DNA from: Candidatus Daviesbacteria bacterium
GTDB lineage: Bacteria; Patescibacteria; Microgenomatia; Daviesbacterales; UBA10151
Assembly: GCA_028687915.1 (NCBI GenBank)
Contig: JAQTZF010000001.1
Coordinates: 372,001-436,000, forward strand
DNA length: 64,000 nt
Direction of reading: 5' to 3'
Shown here piece after piece: positions 7,532 to 15,844 of the stretch. The notes under the pieces are model-generated. The model saw nothing but the letters and a program-made list of their open reading frames with translations. It was not told the origin of the DNA and ran no database searches. A program made the position numbers and the translations under genes. The number at the start of each line of letters is the position of its first letter. The stretch's first letter is position 1.

Positions 7532-8146
7532 ATGAAAATAGTTACCTTGGAAGTAGGAGGTTTGAAGACTAATTGTTATTTGGTTTCTTCAGGTGATGAA
7601 GTTGGGATAATTGATCCTGGTGATGATGCTGATTATATTATTCGAAAGATTCAAACTGATAATTTAAAACCTGTTTGGATAGCAGTAACTCATGGGCATT
7701 TTGATCATGTTTTAGCAGTCTCAGAGCTAGCCCTAGCTTTTAATATTCCTTTTTATATGCATCCTGATGATGAATTTTTATTAAATCGAGCCAAAGAGAC
7801 TGCAGAACACTTTTTAGGTGTTTATGCTGATCCTGTTTTAGTTGAACCTAAAGATTTAAAGGAAGGGGCGAAATTAAAGGTAGGTTCAGAGGAACTGGAG
7901 GTAATAGAAACTCCAGGGCATACTCCAGGTGGAATTTGTTTATATTCTAAATCTAATAAGGCTTTATTTTGTGGTGATTTGATCTTTGATAGAGGCACAG
8001 TAGGCAGAACTGATTTTAAATATTCATCAGAAGAAAAGATGGAACAATCTATTAAAAAAATACTAAAATTACCTGAAAACGTAACTGTTTACCCAGGACA
8101 TAGTGATAAAACATCGATTTTTTCCCACAAAAAAACTCGCACGTAG
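7532..8146 (+). CDS. Metallo-beta-lactamase-fold hydrolase, glyoxalase II-like
   Basis: The zinc-binding motif is H54, H56, D58, H59 (THGHFDH), followed by GHTPGGICLY and GDLIFDRGTVGRTDF, which carry the third His and the bridging Asp, and YPGH near the end. These define the small YcbL/glyoxalase II-like group, which hydrolyses thioesters such as S-lactoylglutathione; the real substrate is unknown. At 204 residues the length is normal. The last codons overlap an intrinsic terminator, so the C-terminus (HKKTRT) is encoded by the stem and differs from the usual family ending. Confidence 0.85.
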   Translation: MKIVTLEVGGLKTNCYLVSSGDEVGIIDPGDDADYIIRKIQTDNLKPVWIAVTHGHFDHVLAVSELALAFNIPFYMHPDDEFLLNRAKETAEHFLGVYADPVLVEPKDLKEGAKLKVGSEELEVIETPGHTPGGICLYSKSNKALFCGDLIFDRGTVGRTDFKYSSEEKMEQSIKKILKLPENVTVYPGHSDKTSIFSHKKTRT

Positions 8147-8154
8147 CGAGTTTT
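8132..8154 (+). terminator. Intrinsic terminator overlapping the hydrolase stop codon
   Basis: AAAACTCGC (8132-8140), loop ACGTA, GCGAGTTTT (8146-8154): a perfect nine-base stem ending in T-rich sequence. The TAG stop (8144-8146) begins in the loop. The A-run on the left would let it work in both directions. Confidence 0.85.
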
Positions 8155-8235
8155 CTTGAAAAACCTATTAAAAAAACAGGTGCATAATTTATATCATTAC
8201 TTGTTTTCCGGGTCAACTGTGTCATAATATATCAC

Positions 8236-8799
8236 ATGAACATTAAGCAAGATAAAAACCCAAAAGAGATGCGAGATCGCCCTCTAATTTTTTTGGATAT
8301 TGAATCAACTGGACTGGAGATTCAAAAACATGAAATTATTCAAATTGGAGCCTTAAAAACAGACAGCAAGAAGCCTTTTAAGATAGTAGATCAGATTAAT
8401 ATTAAAGTTAAGCCTGAAAGAATAGAAGATGCAGATAAAGACGCTTTAAAAATCGTAGGATATACAGAGGCAGGGTGGGAGAATGCAATTACCTTAAAAG
8501 AAGCCCTCGCTATTTTAGACAAATTTGCTTTGGGTGGAATTATTGTGGGCTACAATGTTAATTTTGATTGGGCAATTTTAAATCAAGCTTATCATGGTTT
8601 AGGCAGAGTTGATCCTTTTTATTATCATCGGGTAGATGTGATGTCGATGGCATATCTTAAGTTTTTCTCCAAAAAATCTATCAAGAGATTTTCTTTAGGA
8701 GAAATATGTACATATCTTGAGATTAAAAGAGATGCAGCTCATGATGCTTTGGATGATGCCAGAGTAACTTATCTTGTCTTCAAAAAATTAATGAAGTAA
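8236..8799 (+). CDS. DEDDh 3'-5' exonuclease, DnaQ-like
   Basis: ExoI motif IFLDIESTGLE supplies D and E, ExoII is VGYNVNFDWAIL, and ExoIII is HDALDDA with the DEDDh His. This is the proofreading exonuclease fold of DNA polymerase III epsilon and RNase T. At 187 residues it has no polymerase- or clamp-binding tail visible, so it may be a stand-alone repair or RNA-processing nuclease. TTGTTT (8201-8206), 16 bases, CATAAT (8223-8228) would start transcription within about one base of the ATG. It is the first gene of a run that continues into rpiB. Confidence 0.86.
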   Translation: MNIKQDKNPKEMRDRPLIFLDIESTGLEIQKHEIIQIGALKTDSKKPFKIVDQINIKVKPERIEDADKDALKIVGYTEAGWENAITLKEALAILDKFALGGIIVGYNVNFDWAILNQAYHGLGRVDPFYYHRVDVMSMAYLKFFSKKSIKRFSLGEICTYLEIKRDAAHDALDDARVTYLVFKKLMK

Positions 8800-8810
8800 C
8801 ATTATTCAAT

Positions 8811-9263
8811 ATGATTTATTTAGGAGCAGACCATCGTGGATTTGAACTAAAACAAAAACTTTTTCAAAGATTAAAAGACGAAGGTATGATGGTTTCAGAT
8901 TTAGGTAATGATCACCTTGACCCAAATGATGATTACCCTGATTTTGCTGAAAAAGTAGCAGAGGCTACAGTTAGCTCTTTGGAAAATAAAGGAATACTTT
9001 TATGTGGTTCAGGTGTTGGTGTAGATATGGTAGCCAATAAAGTTCCTGGGGTACGTGCTGCTTTGGTAGATGATGTTACTGTAGCAAGGCAGTCAAGGGA
9101 ACATGAAGATGTTAATGTTATATCTTTGCCTGCTGATGTATTAGATGAAGAAGAAGCTTGGAATATAATAAAGATATTTTTAAGTACTCCGTTTTCTGGT
9201 GATGAAAGACATATTCGACGTTTAGAAGAAGTAAAAGATATAGAAGAGAAGCATGCAAAATAA
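8811..9263 (+). CDS. rpiB: Ribose-5-phosphate isomerase B
   Basis: It interconverts ribose-5-phosphate and ribulose-5-phosphate. The protein starts MIYLGADHRGFELKQKL, matching the phosphate-binding D-H-x-G-x-x-L-K motif of the RpiB/LacAB family. LCGSGVGVDMVANKVPGVRAAL carries the catalytic Cys and the anion hole; most relatives have CGTG where this has CGSG. SREHEDVNVISLPAD replaces the common SRxHNDANVLxLG. At 150 residues the length is normal. It overlaps the next gene, rpe, by 11 bases. Confidence 0.9.
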   Translation: MIYLGADHRGFELKQKLFQRLKDEGMMVSDLGNDHLDPNDDYPDFAEKVAEATVSSLENKGILLCGSGVGVDMVANKVPGVRAALVDDVTVARQSREHEDVNVISLPADVLDEEEAWNIIKIFLSTPFSGDERHIRRLEEVKDIEEKHAK

Positions 9264-9909
9264 CTTGATTATTCCCACAATACTTGCAACTACTGAAGAA
9301 GAGTATCAAAAAAAGGTTAACTTAATAAATCAATCAGAAGATTTAAAAAATGGTTGGGTACAAATTGATATTATGGACAATAAATTTGTTCAAAATAAGA
9401 GTGTTGGTATTGATATAATAAAAAAATACCCTATCAATTTAAAAGTAGAAGCTCATTTAATGGTGAATTACCCAGAGAATTGGATTGATGGATTGTTTGA
9501 GATTGGTGTAGATAGAATTATTTTTCCTGTAGAAGATAGTGAGGGGATAAAGGAAAGAATTACACATATTAAAAACCACGGGATTGAAGTAGGTTTAGCA
9601 CTTAATCCTGAGACACCAGTAGAGAAAGTGATGCCATATATAGATTCAATTGATACTTTGCTTATTTTATCTGTTCATCCTGGTTTTGGTGGACAGGAAT
9701 TTATTCCTGAAACTATTAATAAAATAAAACAAGTTGTACTTCAAAAAAATCAAAGTTCTTTTAAGATAGAGGTAGATGGGGGAATTACAGTAGATAATAT
9801 AAAGGATATTGTAGAAGCAGGAGCAGATGGTATAGTAATAGGAGAGAGACTAATTTATGGAGACATTAGAAAAAATCTGGAAGAAATTAACCAAAAACTT
9901 AATCGTTGA
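9253..9909 (+). CDS. rpe: Ribulose-phosphate 3-epimerase
   Basis: A TIM-barrel epimerase converting ribulose-5-phosphate to xylulose-5-phosphate. It starts with IIPTILATTEEEY (usually PSILSAD), then WVQIDIMDNKF (metal His-Asp pair changed to I-D at this point; family H-x-D-V-M-D), KVEAHLMV, LILSVHPGFGGQEF and KIEVDGGITVDNI with a final GIVIGERL. The HxD motif near residue 37 is QID rather than HVD, so one metal ligand is replaced, although HLM and D-G-G are intact. Catalysis by a non-standard site is possible. It overlaps rpiB by 11 bases and the LOG gene by 53 bases. Confidence 0.82.
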   Translation: MQNNLIIPTILATTEEEYQKKVNLINQSEDLKNGWVQIDIMDNKFVQNKSVGIDIIKKYPINLKVEAHLMVNYPENWIDGLFEIGVDRIIFPVEDSEGIKERITHIKNHGIEVGLALNPETPVEKVMPYIDSIDTLLILSVHPGFGGQEFIPETINKIKQVVLQKNQSSFKIEVDGGITVDNIKDIVEAGADGIVIGERLIYGDIRKNLEEINQKLNR

Positions 9910-10528
9910 AAAAGCTAAAACTATTGAAAAGGTAGCTGTTTTTGGTTTTGCTGATGCTGCTCCGGAGAGTAAACTTTACAAAGATGCTTATCGTGTTTGT
10001 AAGGTGTTGGCAGAGGCAGGCTATACAGTTGTTGACGGAGGAGGACCTGGTGTAATGTTAGCTGCTAGTAAAGGTGCTAAAGCAGGACATGGAAAAGTCA
10101 TTGGTGTAACTTTAAATCCACAAGATCTTACTCACTTTGAAGGAAGAAATGATGAAAATATTGTTGATGAAGAAATTAAAACTACAACTTATATTGAAAG
10201 AACATTAACTTTAATGCAACAAGGTCAGGTTTATGTAATCTTTAATGGTGGAACAGGAACAATTTCTGAATTTGCTATGGCTTGGGGATTGGCTAGATTA
10301 TATTTTGGTCATCATAAACCACTAATTTTATACGGAAATTTTTGGAGAAAGGTTATGAAAGCAATGAGTGAAGGATTTTTATTGCGTCCTGAAGAAAGAG
10401 AAGTTTATAAAATTGCAGATAATCCTACGGAAGTATTAAAAGCTATAAAAGAGTTTGAATGTGAAATTGAATCAGACAGAATAAAAGAATGTAAAATTAG
10501 CGGAGAAGACGGTTATAGTTTTTCTTAA
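9857..10528 (+). CDS. LOG-family nucleoside-5'-monophosphate phosphoribohydrolase
   Basis: The Rossmann-like fold shows VFGFADAAPESKLY at the start, then VVDGGGPGVMLAASKGA and the signature FNGGTGTISEFAMAW, equivalent to the PGGxGTxxE motif of LOG and lysine-decarboxylase-like proteins. Characterised LOG enzymes cleave cytokinin or AMP riboside monophosphates into a base and ribose-5-phosphate. In a non-plant bacterium an NMP is the more likely substrate. Its placement between rpe and transketolase suggests that the ribose-5-phosphate feeds the pentose phosphate pathway. The 53-base overlap with rpe is long, but no later ATG fits the conserved fold. Confidence 0.82.
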   Translation: METLEKIWKKLTKNLIVEKAKTIEKVAVFGFADAAPESKLYKDAYRVCKVLAEAGYTVVDGGGPGVMLAASKGAKAGHGKVIGVTLNPQDLTHFEGRNDENIVDEEIKTTTYIERTLTLMQQGQVYVIFNGGTGTISEFAMAWGLARLYFGHHKPLILYGNFWRKVMKAMSEGFLLRPEEREVYKIADNPTEVLKAIKEFECEIESDRIKECKISGEDGYSFS

Positions 10529-10530
10529 AG

Positions 10531-11343
10531 ATGGATGAAACCGAAAGATTAAATAAAACTGCTAATTTAATTAGACAGGATATTATTAAAATGTTGGTTA
10601 GTGCTGGTTCAGGACATACTGCTGGACCATTGGGTTTATCTGATATCTTTGCTGCTTTATATTTTAGAATCTTAAATCACAATCCTAATAATCCTGAATG
10701 GTCAGAAAGAGATAGATTGGTTTTATCTTGTGGTCATTATTGTCCTGTGCTTTATGCCACACTTGCTCATGCAAAATACTTTCCTCTCTCTGAATTATCA
10801 AGGCTTCGTAAAATTGGATCAAGATTACAAGGGCACCCACATCGGGAATCATTATCAGGGCTGGAAACTACATCCGGACCATTGGGTTCAGGACTCTCAG
10901 AAAGTTGTGGTATGGCACTTGCTGCAAAAATGGATCACAAAGATTGGAGAGTAATTTGTATACTTTCTGATGGAGAACAAGATGAAGGTAATACATGGGA
11001 AGGTGTGATGTTGGCTGCTAAATATAAGCTAGATAATTTACTGGCACTCATTGATGTAAATAAAATACAAATTGATGGGTTTACTAAAAATATCATGCCA
11101 GTAGAATCATTAAAAGATAAATATCACAGTTTTGGTTGGGAAGTTTTAGAAATTGATGGTCATGATTTTAATCAGATTATTGAAGCCTTCAGAAAGGCCA
11201 AAGAAATTAAAAATAAGCCAACAGTAATTTTAGCTCATACAATACCGGGTAAAGGAGTGCATTTTATGGAAAATAAATATGAGTGGCATGGTAAAGCACC
11301 TACTAAAAAGGAAGGAGAAAAAGCATTAAATGAACTTAAATAA
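10531..11343 (+). CDS. Transketolase, N-terminal (TPP-binding) subunit
   Basis: A 270-residue protein equal to the first half of transketolase. The thiamine-diphosphate motif is visible as LSDGEQDEGNTWE followed by IDVNKIQIDG. GHTAGPLG and GPLGSGLSESCGMALA mark the substrate and cofactor pockets. The split into two chains is common in archaea and several bacterial lineages and does not impair activity. It starts two bases after the LOG stop and overlaps the second subunit by 14 bases. Confidence 0.92.
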   Translation: MDETERLNKTANLIRQDIIKMLVSAGSGHTAGPLGLSDIFAALYFRILNHNPNNPEWSERDRLVLSCGHYCPVLYATLAHAKYFPLSELSRLRKIGSRLQGHPHRESLSGLETTSGPLGSGLSESCGMALAAKMDHKDWRVICILSDGEQDEGNTWEGVMLAAKYKLDNLLALIDVNKIQIDGFTKNIMPVESLKDKYHSFGWEVLEIDGHDFNQIIEAFRKAKEIKNKPTVILAHTIPGKGVHFMENKYEWHGKAPTKKEGEKALNELK

Positions 11344-12298
11344 TAAAATGTTTGATAAGGGTGTTAAAAAAGTTTCCTCAAGAGATGGATTTGGAGAGGG
11401 GTTAGTTTTAGCAGGAAAGGATAATGAGAATGTTGTTGTTTTATCAGCAGATTTAGAAGAATCAACCAGAATAGATAAATTTATCAAAAAATTCCCTAAA
11501 AGATTTTTTGAAGTTGGGGTAGCAGAACAAAATTTAGTAACAGTAGCATCTGGTTTAGCTGCTGTTGGAAAAATTCCATTTGCTACTTCTTATGCAGTTT
11601 TTTCTCCAGGCAGAAACTGGGAACAAATAAGAACAACTATTTGTTATAACAATGTTCCGGTGAAAATTATTGGTTCTCACACAGGGATTAGTGTTGGTGC
11701 AGATGGTGCTACTCACCAGGCTTTAGAGGATATAGCTTTAATGAGGGTTTTACCAAATATGGTAGTGATATCACCATGTGATTCAATTGAAGCTAAAAAA
11801 GCCACACAAGCTTTAGCTAAAATAAATAAACCATGTTATTTAAGGTTATCCAGAAATGAAACTCCCATAATCACAACAGATAAAACACCTTTTAAAATTG
11901 GAAAAGCTGAAGTTTTTCGTGAAGGTACTTCTGCCACAATTATAGCCACAGGAGAAATGGTTTATTACTCTCTTTTGGCAGCAAAACAATTAGAAGAGAA
12001 CAATATTAGTGTTCGAGTAATAAATGTACACACCATCAAACCATTGGATACAGAATGTGTTCTAAAAGCTGCAGAAGAAACAAGGGCAATTGTTACAGTA
12101 GAAGATCATCAAACAGTAGGAGGATTAGGTTCAGCTATTGCAGAAGTTGTTTCTCAAAGATATCCAGTTCCAATTAAGATGATTGGAATAAATGATACTT
12201 TTGGAGAATCAGGAACCCCAGAGCAGTTAATGGAAAAATATGGTTTAACTGTAGAAAATATTATAAAAGCAGTTACCACAGTTATTAGAATGAAATAA
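11330..12298 (+). CDS. Transketolase, C-terminal (pyrimidine-binding) subunit
   Basis: This is the second half of transketolase: SRDGFGEGLVLAGK at the start, GVAEQNLVTVASGLA with the catalytic Glu that activates thiamine diphosphate, then IGSHTGISVGADGATHQALEDIA and a C-terminal domain with VNVHTIKPLD and VEDHQTVGGLGSAIAE. Together with the N-terminal subunit it transfers two-carbon units between sugar phosphates. A second ATG at 11348 would shorten it by six residues; 11330 is kept because a purine-rich GGAAGGAG lies upstream at a plausible distance. Confidence 0.92.
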   Translation: MNLNNKMFDKGVKKVSSRDGFGEGLVLAGKDNENVVVLSADLEESTRIDKFIKKFPKRFFEVGVAEQNLVTVASGLAAVGKIPFATSYAVFSPGRNWEQIRTTICYNNVPVKIIGSHTGISVGADGATHQALEDIALMRVLPNMVVISPCDSIEAKKATQALAKINKPCYLRLSRNETPIITTDKTPFKIGKAEVFREGTSATIIATGEMVYYSLLAAKQLEENNISVRVINVHTIKPLDTECVLKAAEETRAIVTVEDHQTVGGLGSAIAEVVSQRYPVPIKMIGINDTFGESGTPEQLMEKYGLTVENIIKAVTTVIRMK

Positions 12299-12317
12299 AT
12301 TTTGTTATACTTCCTTT

Positions 12318-13289
12318 ATGGAAAAACAAACTCCGGCTGGCAGATTAAATTACACTGGCAATCTTGAACCAGTGGTGAATAGATTATGCCAAGCGTATCA
12401 GGTTAGTAAGGCAACAGATTTTTCTGTAATCGAAATAGGTTATGAAGATTGTAATGTTTTTATTGGAACTTCCGAGAAGAAATATGTAGCTAAGATTTTT
12501 TCAAAAGCGAGAAGCTCTGAAGATATCACTCGTTATAGTGACATTATGGAAAGAGTTGTAGGAGCAGGAGTAAATCATCCAGCACTCTTAAAAACAAGTG
12601 AAGGCGGAATAGTTTATACAGATGATCAAGCTGATGGGATATCAATGGTATTAATGCAATTTATTGAAGGCAAATCCTTTATGGATCTAGGAAGAACACC
12701 CGATCAGCAAGAGTTACAGTCAGTAATTGAGCAGGCTTCTATAGTGAATAGTATTGATTACCACCCGCCATTTATATTTGATTCTTGGGCAATTCCTAAT
12801 ATTTATAAAATGTTTGAAAAAGTTGGTCGATTTGTTCAAGCTGATGACCTGAAACTTGTAAAACAAGTTATTTCTCAATATGAGCAGATTCCAACTCCTA
12901 AACTTCCTCATGCTTTTGTTCATGGAGATTTTACAAAAGCAAATGTATTAAAAGGTGACGATGGAAAAATTTATATTTTAGATTTTTCCGTAGCTAATTG
13001 GTATCCGAGAATTCAAGAATTAGCGGTAATTTCAGCTAACTTAATGCATAATGAGTCTAATGAAGGCTCGCTTAAAAATAGATGTGACTTAATTGCAGAA
13101 CTGTACAGTAAGTTTGCTCCTTTAACCCAAGAAGAAAGAAAATATCTACATCCATATGCTTTAGCAGGAGTTGCAATGGAGCTTATGGGAGCGTATCAGG
13201 AAAAATATATCAATGGTAATGATACCGAGGAAACTGAATTTTGGTTAAATCTTGGACGAAATGGGTTAAGAAAAGAACTCGAGAGTTAA
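12318..13289 (+). CDS. Aminoglycoside/choline phosphotransferase-family kinase
   Basis: An APH-type kinase-like fold. The catalytic loop is FVHGDFTKANVL (H-G-D-x-x-x-x-N) and the metal-binding segment is ILDFSVANW (D-F). N-terminal YEDCNVFIGTSEKKYVAKIF supplies the ATP-anchoring Lys. Members phosphorylate small hydroxylated metabolites such as homoserine, choline, methylthioribose or fructosamines, as well as antibiotics. Nothing here selects among them, and resistance is not implied. TATACT at 12306-12311 is exactly six bases from the ATG, predicting a leaderless mRNA. Confidence 0.78.
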   Translation: MEKQTPAGRLNYTGNLEPVVNRLCQAYQVSKATDFSVIEIGYEDCNVFIGTSEKKYVAKIFSKARSSEDITRYSDIMERVVGAGVNHPALLKTSEGGIVYTDDQADGISMVLMQFIEGKSFMDLGRTPDQQELQSVIEQASIVNSIDYHPPFIFDSWAIPNIYKMFEKVGRFVQADDLKLVKQVISQYEQIPTPKLPHAFVHGDFTKANVLKGDDGKIYILDFSVANWYPRIQELAVISANLMHNESNEGSLKNRCDLIAELYSKFAPLTQEERKYLHPYALAGVAMELMGAYQEKYINGNDTEETEFWLNLGRNGLRKELES

Positions 13290-13318
13290 CTGTTGCCTCA
13301 ATGTCTATATAGTACCTC

Positions 13319-14011
13319 ATGAAGAAATATCAAATTAGCGAAACAGGGAAACACAATAAAAAAGTGGTTTTTCTTCTAGAAGGATGGCATAGCAAGTTAT
13401 GGATGTACTGGTTATTTTCAAGAATACTTTCATTGAGGGGTTATTACTGTATTACATATGCTTATGATAGCGAAATATTTTCTCCAGACACACAAAAAAC
13501 AGTTAAGTATTTAAATATAATTCAAAATGATATTTTATTAAGATTAAAAACATTAAAAAATGAAGGCTATGTCGAATTTAATATTTTAGGAACAAGCCTA
13601 GGTTCAATGTTAGCATTGATGGTAGCAGATAAATCTCCTGATATTTCCAAAGTTATTCTTAACACCATTGGTATTGATATTTCAGAAACAGTGTGGGGTT
13701 GGAATAAAATATATCCTGGATTTAAGGAGGAATTAATTCGACAAAATTTCACACCAGATAAGCTAAAAAAGGTGTGGAAGTCAATTACTCCTGTTAATAA
13801 TATTAGTAATCTGAAAAACAAGAAAATATTAGTTTATTTATCCAAAAAGGACGAGGTAATTCCTTATGATTTGGGTATGAGTTTAGTAGAAGAATTTAAA
13901 AAAAGAAATTATAAATACAGTTTGAAAGTAAATAATTACTTAAAACATTTTTATGCAGGTTTTTACAATTTAATGAATGCAAAATATTATTTAAAATTTC
14001 TTGCTGATTAA
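13319..14011 (+). CDS. Alpha/beta hydrolase
   Basis: The nucleophile elbow is ILGTSLGSML (G-x-S-x-G) near residue 98. A later YLSKKDEVIPYDLG gives the acidic residue, and YLKHFYAGF gives the His, completing a plausible catalytic triad. There is no lid or signal peptide, and the substrate is unknown. TATAGT at 13308-13313 sits five bases before the ATG, so transcription should start at or next to the start codon. Its end overlaps the convergent RBBP9-like gene by four bases. Confidence 0.72.
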   Translation: MKKYQISETGKHNKKVVFLLEGWHSKLWMYWLFSRILSLRGYYCITYAYDSEIFSPDTQKTVKYLNIIQNDILLRLKTLKNEGYVEFNILGTSLGSMLALMVADKSPDISKVILNTIGIDISETVWGWNKIYPGFKEELIRQNFTPDKLKKVWKSITPVNNISNLKNKKILVYLSKKDEVIPYDLGMSLVEEFKKRNYKYSLKVNNYLKHFYAGFYNLMNAKYYLKFLAD

Positions 14012-14538
14012 AAATATTGCTCTAATTCTAGGATTTGTTTGATATTAAATTCATCTGTAAAATGGCCGGCGTCTTTAATTAGAATAAATTCGCCATTTAA
14101 TCTTTTACTCATTTGCTCTACTGTAAAAGCTGTTATATATGGATCATTATCAGAGGAGATGCAATAAATTTTCTGAGTGTTTTCAATTACTTTTTGGTGA
14201 TCAATTGCATCCGGCCAGAATAACCGATGGTTTGGAAATAAATCATTAAAATCCCAGCCAGCAATTAAAAATAATTTTCCTAGTTTATGTTTTTCTGTTA
14301 GGCGCATAGCCAGTAAGCACCCAATACTATGCCCAACGATGATTGTTTCCTCATCAAGGGGCAAGTTTTTTTCAATAAACTTAAGCTGCTCAGACATATC
14401 AGGTAAATCTGTGTGCATAGTAGGAAGATCCGGCAGGTAAACTTCATAACCTTTTTCTTCTAAAGTTTTCTTTAACCATGGGTAGAAGCTACTTGTAGTT
14501 TTTTGATACCAACCTTGTAAGATAAGTGCTTTTTTCAT
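14008..14538 (-). CDS. RBBP9/YdeN-family serine hydrolase
   Basis: A compact 176-residue alpha/beta hydrolase. The first strand ends ALILQGWYQ, the nucleophile is S71 in VGHSIG, the acid is in SSDNDPYIT, and the His is in DAGHFTDEF. That order and size match RBBP9/YdeN proteins, whose substrates are mostly unknown. It lies 9 bases downstream of the 2-hydroxyacid dehydrogenase on the same strand and is probably cotranscribed with it. Confidence 0.82.
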   Translation of the reverse strand: MKKALILQGWYQKTTSSFYPWLKKTLEEKGYEVYLPDLPTMHTDLPDMSEQLKFIEKNLPLDEETIIVGHSIGCLLAMRLTEKHKLGKLFLIAGWDFNDLFPNHRLFWPDAIDHQKVIENTQKIYCISSDNDPYITAFTVEQMSKRLNGEFILIKDAGHFTDEFNIKQILELEQYF

Positions 14539-14547
14539 TTTGCAGGT

Positions 14548-15459
14548 TTAAATAACAATATTGATAGGTGTGCCTTTTATCCAATTTTCCACATTATCAA
14601 TCATAATATCATTGGCTTTTCTGGCTGTGGCTTCTGTGTTGTAAGCTACATGAGGAGTGGTTACTACTTTAGGGTGGCTTACTAATTTTAAGTAATAAGG
14701 ATTATCTGCTTCTGCTACTGGCATACCAGCAGAATCATCAGCAGCTCCAGCTAAAATTCCTTTATCCAAAGCTTCAAACATAGCATCAATATCATAAACA
14801 GAAGAGGCTGTGATGGTAATAAAATAAGAACCTTTTTTCAAAGAATTAAAGAAACTAGTATCAAGCAAATTTTTAGTTGATCCTTCCGCTTTTAAGCAAC
14901 TTACTACTACATCAGCATCTTTTACTTTTTTAAGTAAATCATCGCCTCTTTGAAAATAAGTTACATTCATGCTTAGCGCCTCACAAATTTTTCCAACAGT
15001 TGAGCCAATATTTCCTTTACCTAAAATAGTAATATTTTTACCAGCTAGACCTGGAGAGGTTTTAAAGATTTTTTCTTTTGGAGTATTAGTTATTCTAATC
15101 AGATGATCAAAGTTTCTCATTAAATAAATCATCATGCCAATAATCCATTCTGAAACAGCTTCTTTATTGCACCCCGGGCTATTGGATAATGAATTTCCAC
15201 CTGCCTTTAGTCTTGGTAGATCTAGCCAGGCAGTACCAACCATAGGAAGAGAAAAGTATTTATTTTTTAATTCATAACTTTTTGTTTCCATACCCACTTC
15301 ACCAGTACAGATAATATCAGCATCTTTACATCTTTCTAGCCACTGCTCTGGGGTAGGGATGTCTTCATAAAAGGTTGTTTCTCCTAAGGATTTTAACCTT
15401 TTAATTTGGTCAGGGTAGAAAGCCATGTCTTGTGGCACAACAATTTTCATCTTATGCAT
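14548..15459 (-). CDS. 2-hydroxyacid dehydrogenase-family protein with altered active site
   Basis: The NAD(P)-binding motif is ITILGKGNIGSTVG, and the overall layout follows D-isomer-specific 2-hydroxyacid dehydrogenases such as phosphoglycerate dehydrogenase. The catalytic His is kept in TTPHVAYNT. The substrate-binding Arg, normally in N-x-x-R-G, is replaced by Ser (ITASSVYDID). The catalytic Glu segment (normally DVFExEP) reads DDSAGMP. It may therefore use a different substrate or not be a dehydrogenase. A second ATG three codons in (15450) is an alternative start. Confidence 0.72.
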   Translation of the reverse strand: MHKMKIVVPQDMAFYPDQIKRLKSLGETTFYEDIPTPEQWLERCKDADIICTGEVGMETKSYELKNKYFSLPMVGTAWLDLPRLKAGGNSLSNSPGCNKEAVSEWIIGMMIYLMRNFDHLIRITNTPKEKIFKTSPGLAGKNITILGKGNIGSTVGKICEALSMNVTYFQRGDDLLKKVKDADVVVSCLKAEGSTKNLLDTSFFNSLKKGSYFITITASSVYDIDAMFEALDKGILAGAADDSAGMPVAEADNPYYLKLVSHPKVVTTPHVAYNTEATARKANDIMIDNVENWIKGTPINIVI

Positions 15460-15505
15460 AGGATATCATATTTTATATTTAACTATAAGATTAACTTTTA
15501 CCTAC

Positions 15506-15552
15506 TAGACAAGTGGTTTTTTATTGTTGTATTATATCCCCTACGGGGGGAT
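15506..15552 (+). promoter_or_regulatory. Promoter and CsoR-type operator of the copper operon
   Basis: TAGACA (15506-15511), 18 bases, TATTAT (15530-15535) forms a promoter with a start near 15542. Over that start lies ATCCCC-N5-GGGGAT (15536-15552), the G/C-tract dyad typical of CsoR operators. Repressor binding there would block transcription until copper is bound. Confidence 0.65.
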
Positions 15553-15562
15553 TTTAGAGAAA

Positions 15563-15835
15563 ATGACTTACAGACCAAAAGATACACAGGAAAGAATATT
15601 GCATAGGCTAAAGATTGCTAATGGACACTTAACAAAAGTTATTTCTATGATGGAAAATCACGAATACTGTGTGGATATTATTCACCAGTCACAAGCCATC
15701 CAATGTGCTTTAAAAGAAGTAGATAATTTAATTTTAGAAAACCATCTTAAAACTTGTGTTGCTGACTCCATTAAAAATGGTAGGGAAGAAGAAGCAATTG
15801 CTGAAGTAATGAACGTTTTTCGTAAAAAGGATTAA
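15563..15835 (+). CDS. csoR: Copper-sensing repressor, CsoR family
   Basis: An all-helical CsoR/RcnR (DUF156) protein of 90 residues. The Cu(I) ligands C36, H61 and C65 are all present at the same numbering as M. tuberculosis CsoR, which separates it from the nickel-sensing RcnR (which needs an N-terminal His). ATG 15563 is chosen; an upstream TTG at 15524 falls within the promoter and operator. It is the first gene of a five-gene copper operon and is probably autoregulated through the G/C-tract operator. Confidence 0.88.
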   Translation: MTYRPKDTQERILHRLKIANGHLTKVISMMENHEYCVDIIHQSQAIQCALKEVDNLILENHLKTCVADSIKNGREEEAIAEVMNVFRKKD

Positions 15836-15844
15836 TATATAAAT

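Noticed and set aside
12318..13289. Antibiotic resistance kinase
   Set aside because: The APH fold covers many metabolic kinases and nothing here indicates an aminoglycoside substrate.
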